Below, one piece after another: positions 23,631-30,536 of a DNA stretch of 41,867 nucleotides. Numbering within the stretch: the first letter of the stretch is position 1; each line of letters begins with the position of its first letter. The stretch is from positions 1 through 41,867 of the forward strand of contig JBMOIF010000015.1 in the NCBI GenBank assembly GCA_049317465.1, read 5' to 3'. Below the pieces are notes generated by a model, which was not told the DNA's origin, ran no database searches, and was given only the letters and a program-made list of their open reading frames with translations. This DNA comes from CAIQIA01 sp049317465. GTDB taxonomy: Bacteria; Cyanobacteriota; Cyanobacteriia; PCC-6307; Cyanobiaceae. The position numbers and the translations under genes were made by a program.

Positions 23631-24107
23631 ATGGCCATCGATCCCCAGGAACTGCGCTCCCTGCTCGAGTTCCTCTCCGGTAGCGACATCCAGGAGCTGA
23701 AGCTCGAGGTCGATGATTTCCGCCTTGAGGTACGGCGCAACCTGCCGCCGGTGGTGTCCCTGCCCGCGGTGCTGCCCCCCACCATGACGGCCGTGCCTCC
23801 CCTGGCGGCACCGCCCGAGACGCCCGCGGCCGCGCCGCCGCCGGCTGCCGCCGCCAGCCGCAGTGACCTGCTGGAGATCCGGGCGCCGATGGTGGGCACG
23901 TTCTACCGGGCCCCCGCCCCCGGGGATCCCCCCTTCGTCGAGATCGGCAGCCGCATCACCCCGGGGCAGCCCATCTGCATCCTTGAGGCCATGAAGCTGA
24001 TGAACGAGCTTGAGGCCGATCAGGGCGGCGAGCTGGTCGAGATCCTTGTGGAGAACGGCACCCCCGTGGAATACGACCAGGTGCTGATGCGTCTGCGGCC
24101 CGTCTGA
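23631..24107 (+). CDS. accB: biotin carboxyl carrier protein of acetyl-CoA carboxylase
   Basis: AccB carries biotin between the carboxylase and carboxyltransferase of acetyl-CoA carboxylase, the first step of fatty-acid synthesis. The 158 residues comprise an N-terminal helical region (IDPQELRSLLEFLSGSDIQELKLE), a Pro-Ala-rich flexible linker (about residues 45-82), and the biotinyl domain with EAMKLMNE, where Lys is biotinylated. The thumb-containing APMVGTFYRAPAPGDPPFVEIG marks a bacterial or plastid BCCP. It is co-directional with efp and convergent with pdxA. Confidence 0.97.
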   Translation: MAIDPQELRSLLEFLSGSDIQELKLEVDDFRLEVRRNLPPVVSLPAVLPPTMTAVPPLAAPPETPAAAPPPAAAASRSDLLEIRAPMVGTFYRAPAPGDPPFVEIGSRITPGQPICILEAMKLMNELEADQGGELVEILVENGTPVEYDQVLMRLRPV

Positions 24108-24113
24108 GGTCCT

Positions 24114-25112
24114 TCAGCCCAGGTCGAGGGCCGTCACGATCGCGGCTTCCATGCTGTCGGCCCGTGCCAGCCCCCGTCCCGCCAGGTCAAAGGCCGTGCC
24201 GTGGTCCGGCGAGGTGCGCAGAAACGGCAGCCCGAGGGTGGTGTTGACGGCCTGGTCAAATGCCAGCAGCTTCACCGGGATCAGTCCCTGGTCGTGGTAC
24301 ATGGCCAGGTAGCCGTCGGCTCCCTCCTGGAGGGCCCCGGCGTCATGCCAGGCCCTGGCCGCCCCCAGCCAGCAGGTGTCCGGCGGCAGGGGGCCCAGCA
24401 GCCGGCGGTCGGGATGCTGCCGTCGCCACTGCTCCAGCAGCGGCGCCAGCCAGCGCTGCTCCTCGTCCCCCAGCACCCCGGCTTCGCCGGCATGGGGGTT
24501 CACCCCCGCCACCGCCAGCCGTGGCCCCGGGCTGAAGCGGCCACAGAAGGCGTCCAGCTGCAGCAGCCGGCGTTGCACCAGTTCAGGCTCCAGCCGGTTT
24601 GGCACGCTGGCGAGGGGCACATGGGTGGTGGCCAGCAGGGTGTTGAAGCGCCAGCCGCTGTGGGGTGACACCGCCGTGAACAGCATCGCCGCATCGGCAC
24701 CACCGCAGAGCTGCGCCAGCCGGTCGGTCTGACCCGCCAGCCGATGGCCGGCCGCGTGCCAGTGCTCCTTGGCGATGGGGGCCGTCACCAGGGCCTTGCC
24801 ACGGCCGGCCTGCACCGCGGCCACGGCCGCGTCGAGCCAGCGGAACGACGCATCGCCTGTCAGGGCTCCGGGGTGCCCGGGCGTCACCTGCCCGGCCAGG
24901 GGCAGGTCCAGCACGTCGAAGTCATCGGGATCGGCGAAGTCGTCGTCGATCAGCGGCCGCAGGTCGCGGTGGGTCTGCCGCAGCCACCGCCGGCAGCCCA
25001 CCAGCACCACGTCGATCGAACCGCGCCGCCGCGCCAGTCGTCCGAGGGCCCGCAGGCAGACCTCAGCTCCGATTCCTGCCGGATCCCCGAGGGCGATCAC
25101 CAGCCGCGACAC
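24114..25112 (-). CDS. pdxA: 4-hydroxythreonine-4-phosphate dehydrogenase PdxA
   Basis: PdxA makes the amino-ketone precursor of pyridoxal phosphate in the DXP-dependent route. The N-terminus is IALGDPAGIGAEVCLRAL, followed by the GKALVTAPIAKEHWHAAGH segment, the metal-binding His in NPHAGEAG, and the C-terminal YHDQGLIPVKLLAFDQAVNTTLGLPFLRTSPDHGTAFD. These are the diagnostic blocks and all catalytic His and Asp positions appear kept. The 332-residue length is normal. The preceding minus-strand gene, a small hypothetical, starts 21 nt upstream. Confidence 0.95.
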   Translation of the reverse strand: MSRLVIALGDPAGIGAEVCLRALGRLARRRGSIDVVLVGCRRWLRQTHRDLRPLIDDDFADPDDFDVLDLPLAGQVTPGHPGALTGDASFRWLDAAVAAVQAGRGKALVTAPIAKEHWHAAGHRLAGQTDRLAQLCGGADAAMLFTAVSPHSGWRFNTLLATTHVPLASVPNRLEPELVQRRLLQLDAFCGRFSPGPRLAVAGVNPHAGEAGVLGDEEQRWLAPLLEQWRRQHPDRRLLGPLPPDTCWLGAARAWHDAGALQEGADGYLAMYHDQGLIPVKLLAFDQAVNTTLGLPFLRTSPDHGTAFDLAGRGLARADSMEAAIVTALDLG

Positions 25113-25132
25113 GGCAGACCCGACGCCAGGGA

Positions 25133-25474
25133 TCAGGCTACGGCCTCAGACCACTCCACTTCGACACCGGGCAGGCTGCGGAACAGCGTCACCAGGTTGT
25201 CGAACGAGTCGCGGCAACGGTTGTCGCCACTGCCCGGGATGGCCTCATTGCTCACCACGCACTGCAGCTCGTGGCCATCGGCCTGGCGGCGTTCGTCGAG
25301 CACCACCACCACGCGCTCGCGCAGACGCCGGGCCGGCCGGCCATCCACCAGGCGCATCGAATCACCCAGTTCGGAAAGGATCTTGAACCCCTGGCCCTCC
25401 AGTGCTTGTCTGGCGATGGGAAGCAGCCGGTCCGCGGCACCCGTTGACCGCGTGAAGCACTCGTAACGCGCCAT
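25133..25474 (-). CDS. conserved-looking hypothetical protein
   Basis: This 113-residue protein reads MARYECFTRSTGAADRLL at its start, chosen over an upstream in-frame start at 25501 because it begins compactly. The central part, GFKILSELGDSMRLVDGRPARRLRERVVVVLDERR, alternates helix and strands. The end, RSLPGVEVEWSEAVA, is acidic. I do not recognise a family or a motif with known activity. It lies 20 nt upstream of pdxA on the same strand, so the two may be co-transcribed; that says little about its function. Confidence 0.6.
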   Translation of the reverse strand: MARYECFTRSTGAADRLLPIARQALEGQGFKILSELGDSMRLVDGRPARRLRERVVVVLDERRQADGHELQCVVSNEAIPGSGDNRCRDSFDNLVTLFRSLPGVEVEWSEAVA

Positions 25475-25585
25475 GACAGCAGCAGATCTGGGGCGAGTCA
25501 ATGGGGGAGTGGTTAAGAGGCGGTTAAGCCCGGTGCGCCCTGTCCGCCGCCTCCGACATTTCCCCGCCGTCGCCGTTCACACCCG

Positions 25586-25759
25586 ATGATCCGACTGCTG
25601 CTTCTGGCGCTGCTGCTGCTGTCATTCGGGATGGGGCTGCGCCGGGGCTGGCTCGAGATCCGCTGGGATCGCATCGGTCAGGATCTGCAGCGTTCCCTCA
25701 GCGGTCAGCCGGCCGACGGTGAGCCCGGCCAGGATCCGGCCGGCCCCCCTCTTCCCTGA
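25586..25759 (+). CDS. small putative membrane-anchored protein, 57 residues
   Basis: The frame opens with MIRLLLLALLLLSFGMGL, a strong hydrophobic helix directly after the start. A charged stretch follows (RRGWLEIRWDRIGQDLQRSL), then a Pro-Gly-rich tail. This looks like a single-pass anchor with a short cytosolic tail. It is the only plausible gene in the gap between the hypothetical at 25474 and the epimerase. Its last 62 bases overlap the 3' end of the epimerase gene on the other strand. There is no family assignment. Confidence 0.4.
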   Translation: MIRLLLLALLLLSFGMGLRRGWLEIRWDRIGQDLQRSLSGQPADGEPGQDPAGPPLP

Positions 25760-26690
25760 GGCAGCCCCGCAGTCCCTCCCGGTAGGTGGGGTACTTCAGC
25801 CGATAGCCCAGCCCATCGGTGAGCCGGCGGCTGCTCACCCGCCGGTTGTCCTGCCAGAAGCTGCGGGCCATGGGTCCCATCGAGGCCTCGGCCTCGGCGT
25901 ACCAGCGGAACGGGGGCAGCGGCATCCCCAGCAGGTGGGCGGCGAAGCCCAGCACCTCGCTGCTCGGGGCCGGGCGGCGGTCGGCCACATTCAGCAGGGT
26001 CGGCCGGTGGCTGGCGGGCAGCTCCAGGTTGTGCAGGATCGCGCCGAAGATGTCGTCGACGTGCACGCGGCTGAACACCTGCCCCGGCTTGTGCACCAGC
26101 CGCGCCTCCCCCCGGCCGAGGCCGGCCAGGGGGTTCCGGCCCGGTCCGTAGATGCCCGGCAGCCGCAGGATCTGCAGCGGCACGCCGAGGGACCGCCAGG
26201 CGTCCTCGCAGCGGATGCGGCTGGCGCTGCGCCCGCTGGTGGCGGGCAGGGGGGTGTCCTCGTCCACCCAGGCCCCGCCGCTGTCGCCGTAGACCCCTGT
26301 GCTCGACAGCACCCCCACCCAGCGCAGCGGCCAGCCGGTCAGCTCTGTGGCCAGCAGCCGCAGCACCGGGTCCAGGCCGTCGGCGGCCGGTGCCGCCGTC
26401 ACCAGCAGGTGGGTGGTGCCCGCCAGCCGGGCAGGATCCGGCCGCACGCCTGTGGCGTCATCCAGCACCAGGCCGTCGGCGCCGTCGGGCTGGCGGCGGG
26501 TCACTCGCACCTGCCCGCCTCCGGCCCGCACCCGCCGGGCGAGCCGGCTGCCGCAATAGCCGCCGCCCACGATCAGCAGCCGTCCTGCGGCCAGCTCGGG
26601 GGGCAGGTTGACAGCCGCGTCATCCGTGAGTACAGATGTACTGCCGTCGTCGTTGTTGTCGCCATGGCCGTCCGTCCGCTCGTGCTCCAC
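25698..26690 (-). CDS. NAD-dependent epimerase/dehydratase family protein (extended SDR)
   Basis: This protein has the Rossmann start RLLIVGGGYCGSRLARRV, a Ser-Thr in SSTGVYGD where the SDR catalytic Tyr is at VYG, and a later ILRLPGIYGPGRNPL segment. These are typical of the YeeZ-like atypical extended SDRs; the substrate is unknown. The frame extends to a GTG at 26690. The first 20 residues (rich in His, Asp, Asn, Gly) do not look like protein, and they span the LexA-type box at 26629-26642 and the start of the divergent small gene. No ATG, GTG or TTG lies between 26640 and the Rossmann motif, so the true start is unresolved. Confidence 0.8.
   Translation of the reverse strand: MEHERTDGHGDNNDDGSTSVLTDDAAVNLPPELAAGRLLIVGGGYCGSRLARRVRAGGGQVRVTRRQPDGADGLVLDDATGVRPDPARLAGTTHLLVTAAPAADGLDPVLRLLATELTGWPLRWVGVLSSTGVYGDSGGAWVDEDTPLPATSGRSASRIRCEDAWRSLGVPLQILRLPGIYGPGRNPLAGLGRGEARLVHKPGQVFSRVHVDDIFGAILHNLELPASHRPTLLNVADRRPAPSSEVLGFAAHLLGMPLPPFRWYAEAEASMGPMARSFWQDNRRVSSRRLTDGLGYRLKYPTYREGLRGCLREEGGRPDPGRAHRRPADR
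26629..26642. promoter_or_regulatory. LexA-type SOS box
   Basis: AGTACAGATGTACT is a palindrome with AGTAC and GTACT arms, four bases apart, matching the LexA box form known from cyanobacteria (AGTAC-N4-GTACT) and nearly identical to the one before umuD at 30120-30133. It ends 21 nt before the ATG of the 54-residue gene at 26664 and lies inside the uncertain 5' end of the divergent epimerase frame. It could therefore control either or both genes. Confidence 0.78.
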
Positions 26691-26828
26691 CTGTCCCGGG
26701 GTCCTGTGGTGAGTTCCATCCTCGCCACCATGCTCATCTCCACCGGGTTGCTGGTGCCCGACCAGCCCCAGCGGCAGGAGAGCCTCTGCGTCCGCGCCGT
26801 GGGGACCGCCGCCTGCCAGGTCTGGTGA
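26664..26828 (+). CDS. 54-residue putative membrane protein with LexA-type box upstream
   Basis: The frame reads a basic start (MAVRPLVLHLSRG), a hydrophobic segment of about 17 residues (PVVSSILATMLISTGLLVP), and a short polar tail with two Cys ending ACQVW. This is the layout of a single-pass membrane peptide. Its ATG lies 21 nt after a LexA-type box, so it is probably induced by DNA damage. Small membrane proteins induced by SOS in other bacteria (for example Caulobacter SidA) delay division; this one is not related in sequence as far as I can see. No clear ribosome binding site precedes it. Whether it is translated is an inference from the box and the coherent sequence. Confidence 0.55.
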   Translation: MAVRPLVLHLSRGPVVSSILATMLISTGLLVPDQPQRQESLCVRAVGTAACQVW

Positions 26829-26836
26829 GGTCGGCC

Positions 26837-27244
26837 TCAGGCCGCCTGCAGGTTCAGATCAGCCCGCGACCGTTCTGCGTCGGTTCCGCCCCGGGGGGCC
26901 GCCGGTGTGGCCCACTGCAGCAGCCGCACGGCCAGGCGGATGTCGCCGTCCATCCAGGCCCTGATCGCCATGGCGCGGCGGGGGTCGTAGAAGCGCTGCC
27001 GCCGGTACCACTGAAAGGCGTCGATGTCGCTCTTGTGCCCGTTGCACGAGAGACACGAGGGGACGCAGTTCTCGGTGACGCTCAGGCCGCCGCGGCTCCT
27101 GGGCAGCACATGATCGATCGATTCAGATGGCCGCCCGCAATAGATGCAGGTGTGCTCCGTGTGGTCATGGAGCGATTGTCGCCAGCGTCGGACTCGGAGC
27201 TTCGGACAGAGTTCCTCGAGGAACACCGCATCGCTCGCGTGCAT
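26837..27244 (-). CDS. HNH endonuclease family protein
   Basis: This 135-residue protein from the ATG at 27244 (an in-frame start at 27295 also exists) carries an HNH finger: CIYCG, then SIDHVLPRSRGG with the His of the first motif, then ENCVPSCLSCNGHKSD with the Asn, the second CxxC and the final His. Such a zinc-stabilised beta-beta-alpha-metal fold cuts DNA. The rest is basic (RRQRFYDPRRAMAIRAW). Similar short HNH proteins are common in cyanobacteria without known roles, so it may be housekeeping rather than defence. It converges on the small SOS-linked gene with 8 nt between stops. The 173-nt stretch to the helicase holds no gene I can see. Confidence 0.85.
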   Translation of the reverse strand: MHASDAVFLEELCPKLRVRRWRQSLHDHTEHTCIYCGRPSESIDHVLPRSRGGLSVTENCVPSCLSCNGHKSDIDAFQWYRRQRFYDPRRAMAIRAWMDGDIRLAVRLLQWATPAAPRGGTDAERSRADLNLQAA

Positions 27245-27417
27245 CCGAAACCCCCGGACTTGGCCCAAGTGTGCGGCCCCTGACCCTGCTGTCAATGTGT
27301 CGGTCGCTGCACTCGTGAGCCTTTCCGGCGTCGGGATTCCTCGGATCGGAATCCGCGCCTCCGGGGGCTTGTGCGAGCCCCTGGATTTCTTAAACTTCCC
27401 TTCCGTCCGGGGTCGCC

Positions 27418-28998
27418 ATGGTCTCCGGCCTCAGCCTCACCGACAGCGGCGACGTGCTGCTCCGCTGTCCCTTCGATGCCGTCACCGCAGCCCAGGTGCG
27501 CGCCATCCGCCCCCGGGGCCGCTGGCATCCCCGTCAGGGGGGCTGGCTCTTTCCCTTCGAGGCCTCGCGGCGGCTGGTCGATCAGTTCGGTTCGCGTTTC
27601 CACACCGATCCGGCCCTGGTGAAGCGGCTGGCCGACGCCGCCCATCCCCTGCCTCCCTTGCCACCCCATCGGGATCTGGTGGCTGCCGCCGCCCTGGCCG
27701 AACCCCTGGCCGACGGCCGCCGGCTGCTCGCCCACCAGCGGGCCGGTGCCCGTTGGCTCCTGGCTCGCCGGGGCGCCCTGCTGGCCGACGAGATGGGGCT
27801 CGGCAAGACCCTCACGGCCCTGGCGGCGGCCCGGGCCCTGCTGCGTTGCGGTGTCACCCGGCTGCTGGTGGTGGCCCCCGTCGCGGTCCATTCCCACTGG
27901 CGCCGTGAAGCCCTGGCCCTGGGATTGCAGCCCCAGCTGCTCAGCTGGGCCCGCCTGCCCCGGGATCTGCCCCCCGGCGGCGTCGTGCTGCTGGTGGACG
28001 AGGCCCACTGTGCCCAGAACCTGGAGGCCCAGCGCAGCCGCCGCCTGCTTGCCCTGGCCCGACATCCGCGCACCCGGGCCGTCTGGCTGCTCACCGGCAC
28101 CCCCTTGCGCAACGGCCGTCCGATCCAGCTGCTGCCCCTGCTCATGGCCATCGGTCATCCCCTGGCCCGGGATCGCCTGGCCTACGAGCAGCTGTTCTGC
28201 AACGGCCACTGGCGCAGTGTCGGCCACCGCCAGGTCTGGGACTGCCAGGGGGCCAGCCGCCTCGGCGAGCTGGAGCGCCTGCTGCGCCCCCAGCTGCTGC
28301 ACCGCCGCAAGGCCGATTGCCTTGACCTTCCCCCCAAGGGTCGCTGCTTTCATCCGGTTGCGCTGGCGCCCCCTGTGCAGCGCTCGTTCCAGAGGGCCTG
28401 CGACCGTCAGGTGCAGGCCTACCGCCGGCGGGCGGCGGCCGGCGAGGTGAAGGCCGATGCCGAGGCGCTCGCCCTGATCACCGTGCTGCGGCGGCTGGCG
28501 GGTCTCTACAAGCTGCCGGCGGCCGTCGCGCTCATCACGGCGCTGCGGGATGCCGGGGAACCGCTGGTGGTCTTCAGCAGCTTTGTCGCGCCCTTGCGGC
28601 AGCTGCATCGCCGCTGCGGTGGTCTGGTGCTCTGCGGGGCGGTGGCGCCGCTGGAGCGGCAGCGGTGCATCGAGGCTTTCCAGACCGGTGCCAGTGACCT
28701 GCTGCTCTGCACCTATGGCGTGGCGGGGGTGGGCCTCGGGCTGCAGCGGGCTTCGCAGGTGCTGCTGCTGGAACGGCCCTGGACGCCCGGGGATGTGGAC
28801 CAGGCCGAGGACCGCTGCCACCGCATCGGCAGCCGCCGGCCCGTCACCAGCCACTGGCTGCAGCTCGGCTTTCCCGACGATCTCGTTGATTCCCTTGTGC
28901 TCAGCAAGGCTGACCGCATTGAGGTCGTGCTGGGCCGCCGCCGCCGCACCCTCCAGCGCGAACCTGTGGTCCGGATGCTGCGGCGCCTGCTCCAGTGA
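27418..28998 (+). CDS. SNF2-family DNA translocase, SMARCAL1/HARP-like
   Basis: This 526-residue SF2 ATPase opens with a HARP-like module (WHPRQGGWLFPF, about residues 36-47), as in SMARCAL1 annealing helicases. Motif Q/I is LLAHQRAGARWLL then DEMGLGKT (124-131), motif II is DEAH (194-197), motif III is LLTGTPLRN, and motifs V and VI are YGVAGVGLGLQ and QAEDRCHRIG. All core motifs are present, so it should be an active dsDNA translocase. Bacterial members are associated with fork remodelling or with phage defence. Here it sits near an HNH nuclease and SOS genes but starts its own plus-strand unit. ATG at 27418 gives the HARP-like start; no partner domain is fused. Confidence 0.9.
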   Translation: MVSGLSLTDSGDVLLRCPFDAVTAAQVRAIRPRGRWHPRQGGWLFPFEASRRLVDQFGSRFHTDPALVKRLADAAHPLPPLPPHRDLVAAAALAEPLADGRRLLAHQRAGARWLLARRGALLADEMGLGKTLTALAAARALLRCGVTRLLVVAPVAVHSHWRREALALGLQPQLLSWARLPRDLPPGGVVLLVDEAHCAQNLEAQRSRRLLALARHPRTRAVWLLTGTPLRNGRPIQLLPLLMAIGHPLARDRLAYEQLFCNGHWRSVGHRQVWDCQGASRLGELERLLRPQLLHRRKADCLDLPPKGRCFHPVALAPPVQRSFQRACDRQVQAYRRRAAAGEVKADAEALALITVLRRLAGLYKLPAAVALITALRDAGEPLVVFSSFVAPLRQLHRRCGGLVLCGAVAPLERQRCIEAFQTGASDLLLCTYGVAGVGLGLQRASQVLLLERPWTPGDVDQAEDRCHRIGSRRPVTSHWLQLGFPDDLVDSLVLSKADRIEVVLGRRRRTLQREPVVRMLRRLLQ

Positions 28999-29004
28999 CC
29001 GGCC

Positions 29005-29346
29005 TCAGAGGCAGCTCTCCAGCCGCACCTGCACCTCGTCCCGCAGATCGTCCTGGACGCGGCCTGGCTGCTGCTTCAGCAGTGCCGATGCCCGGCGGAT
29101 GTCGGCGCAGGCGGCCTGGGTGTTCTGCAGCAGTGTCTGCAGCAGGAAGCGGTCGTTCAGCGGCCTTGGATCGCGGGGATGGGCCCGCACGACGCTGTTG
29201 CAGTGCTCCAGGGCCTGGGGCAAGGCGTTGGCCTGGGCCGTGGTGAGGCAGCTGTCGGCCGCCGGCGGCTGGCGCCGGCAGGCTCCCATCAGCAACATCA
29301 GCCCCAGCAGCGGTGCGGCCAGACAGTGTGAGAGCCGGGGAAACAC
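29005..29346 (-). CDS. small lipoprotein, helical, unknown function
   Basis: This 113-residue protein has a lipoprotein signal, GLMLLMGAC, with the lipidated Cys at about residue 23, from a GTG start at 29346. The mature part holds four or five Cys and helical segments (ANALPQALEHCNSVVRAHPRDPRPLNDRFLLQTLL) resembling a single tetratricopeptide-like helix pair. There is no clear family. It ends 6 nt from the convergent helicase stop. The signal-peptide protein at 29355-29753 is just upstream on the same strand, so both may be one exported-protein transcript. Confidence 0.65.
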   Translation of the reverse strand: MFPRLSHCLAAPLLGLMLLMGACRRQPPAADSCLTTAQANALPQALEHCNSVVRAHPRDPRPLNDRFLLQTLLQNTQAACADIRRASALLKQQPGRVQDDLRDEVQVRLESCL

Positions 29347-29354
29347 CGGCCAGG

Positions 29355-29753
29355 TCAGTAGCTGTAGCGCCCCTGGATCGGCGTCGCGCCGCCGCCCGGG
29401 GACGGGGCTTCTCCGGCTGCCGGCGCGCTCACCTCATTGCCCTGGTACAGGGATCCGAGGTAACGCCCGCAACCCGGGAACTTGTCCTTCTGTGTCACCA
29501 CCGTCTCGGTGATCAGCACGGCGGCGTGCTCCGGCGATGTCTTGAACAGATTGCTGCTCTGGCGCTTGATGCGGGCATAGGCCGCGTCCCAGCTCACCAC
29601 GTGGGGGTTGCCGGCCTGACGCATGAAGCAGTACACCTCCGCCCCCTTCTCACCCACCTCCTGGGTGGTCACCTGGGCCCGCAGCGGACCCGCCAGGGTG
29701 GTCCCCAGGGCCAGCAGCAGGGGAGCCACCAGCAGCCCGTGGCGTGCAGCCAT
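29355..29753 (-). CDS. secreted conserved-looking protein, unknown function
   Basis: From the ATG at 29753 this 132-residue protein has a classical signal peptide (MAARHGLLVAPLLLALGTTLAGPLRAQ). The mature part has two Cys (EVYCFMRQ and FPGCGRYLGSLYQ) that could form a disulfide in the periplasm or lumen. A Pro-Gly-rich tail ends GRYSY. The pattern EKGAEVYCFMRQAGNPHVVSWDAAYARIK looks like a cyanobacteria-specific family I cannot name with certainty. The gene precedes the small lipoprotein by 8 nt. Confidence 0.65.
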   Translation of the reverse strand: MAARHGLLVAPLLLALGTTLAGPLRAQVTTQEVGEKGAEVYCFMRQAGNPHVVSWDAAYARIKRQSSNLFKTSPEHAAVLITETVVTQKDKFPGCGRYLGSLYQGNEVSAPAAGEAPSPGGGATPIQGRYSY

Positions 29754-29869
29754 CACGACTTTCCGACAATGCCGCCCCAAAGTATCGACCGTCCTCCGCC
29801 TGTCCAGGGGGTTGGCTTGAGTCCGGCGGCGGTCCGTGCTGTCATCGCGGCATCGACCGCCCCTCCGCC

Positions 29870-30115
29870 ATGGCCTCCGAGTCGCCGTCCTTCCGCATCA
29901 GCCGCAGTGCCGAGGGTCTGGCCGAGACCGTCACCCTGCTCTCCCAGCGCCTCGTGGCCCTGGAGCAGCGTCTGGGGCTGCTGGAACGGCAGGTGCAGAA
30001 CCAGCTCACTCCCCAGCCCGAGGAGCTGGCCTCCCTGCGCACCGTCGAGACCCTGCTCGCCGATTGCCGGGCCCTGCTCGAGACCCCGACCTCCGACCCC
30101 GGCGATCCGACCTAA
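29870..30115 (+). CDS. small coiled-coil protein, unknown function
   Basis: This 81-residue protein from the ATG at 29870 reads MASESPSFRISRSAEGLAETV followed by a long heptad-like helix (TLLSQRLVALEQRLGLLERQVQNQL) and a second helix (LASLRTVETLLADCRALLE). It lacks a signal or membrane segment and probably oligomerises through the coiled coil. Its stop is 4 nt before the LexA-type box of umuD, so it is not itself downstream of that box. There is no recognisable family. Confidence 0.55.
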   Translation: MASESPSFRISRSAEGLAETVTLLSQRLVALEQRLGLLERQVQNQLTPQPEELASLRTVETLLADCRALLETPTSDPGDPT

Positions 30116-30119
30116 CATC

Positions 30120-30133
30120 AGTACGTCTGTACT
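30120..30133. promoter_or_regulatory. LexA-type SOS box of umuDC
   Basis: AGTACGTCTGTACT ends 12 nt before the umuD ATG at 30146. The arms AGTAC and GTACT match the cyanobacterial LexA box and the copy at 26629-26642. Placement over or near the promoter of an SOS mutagenesis operon makes a LexA operator very likely. lexA itself is not in the window. Confidence 0.85.
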
Positions 30134-30145
30134 GCCTCTCCCTCC

Positions 30146-30526
30146 ATGGCGTCGGCGTCCGTCCCGCAGGTTGCGGCCGGCTTCCCCAGTCCCGCCGATG
30201 ACGCCCTCGAGGCGGGGCTTGATCTGCATGCCCAGCTGATCGCCCATCCCACCAGCACCTTCCTGCTGCGGGTCAACGGCGAGTCGATGCTGGCGGCGGG
30301 CATCCACCACGACGATCTGCTGCTGGTGGACCGCAGCCTCGAGCCACGGCCCGGCCGGGTGGTGGTGGCGGTGCTCGACGGCGCCTTCACCCTCAAGCGG
30401 CTTGAGCGCCACCGCGGCCGCCTGCGGCTGCAGGCCGCGCATCCCGACTATCCGCCCCTCGAGATCGAGCGTTGCGGGGAGCTGCAGATCTGGGGCGTGG
30501 CCACCCATGTGATCCATCCCCTCTGA
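30146..30526 (+). CDS. umuD: UmuD, self-cleaving SOS subunit of DNA polymerase V
   Basis: This 126-residue S24-family protein has the catalytic Ser in VNGESM (Ser47) and Lys in FTLKRL (Lys84). A likely self-cleavage bond Ala11-Gly12 lies in QVAAGFPSPADD near the N-terminus, as in UmuD. RecA filaments stimulate the cleavage to produce UmuD', which activates UmuC. It lacks a DNA-binding domain, which separates it from LexA. It begins 12 nt after a LexA-type box and is followed after 10 nt by umuC, so it is SOS-regulated. Confidence 0.95.
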   Translation: MASASVPQVAAGFPSPADDALEAGLDLHAQLIAHPTSTFLLRVNGESMLAAGIHHDDLLLVDRSLEPRPGRVVVAVLDGAFTLKRLERHRGRLRLQAAHPDYPPLEIERCGELQIWGVATHVIHPL

Positions 30527-30536
30527 GGGTCCGCCG

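Noticed and set aside
26837..28998. HNH nuclease plus SNF2 helicase as a two-gene phage defence operon
   Set aside because: The genes are divergent with separate starts, and both families also occur as housekeeping genes in cyanobacteria; evidence is too weak to name a defence system.
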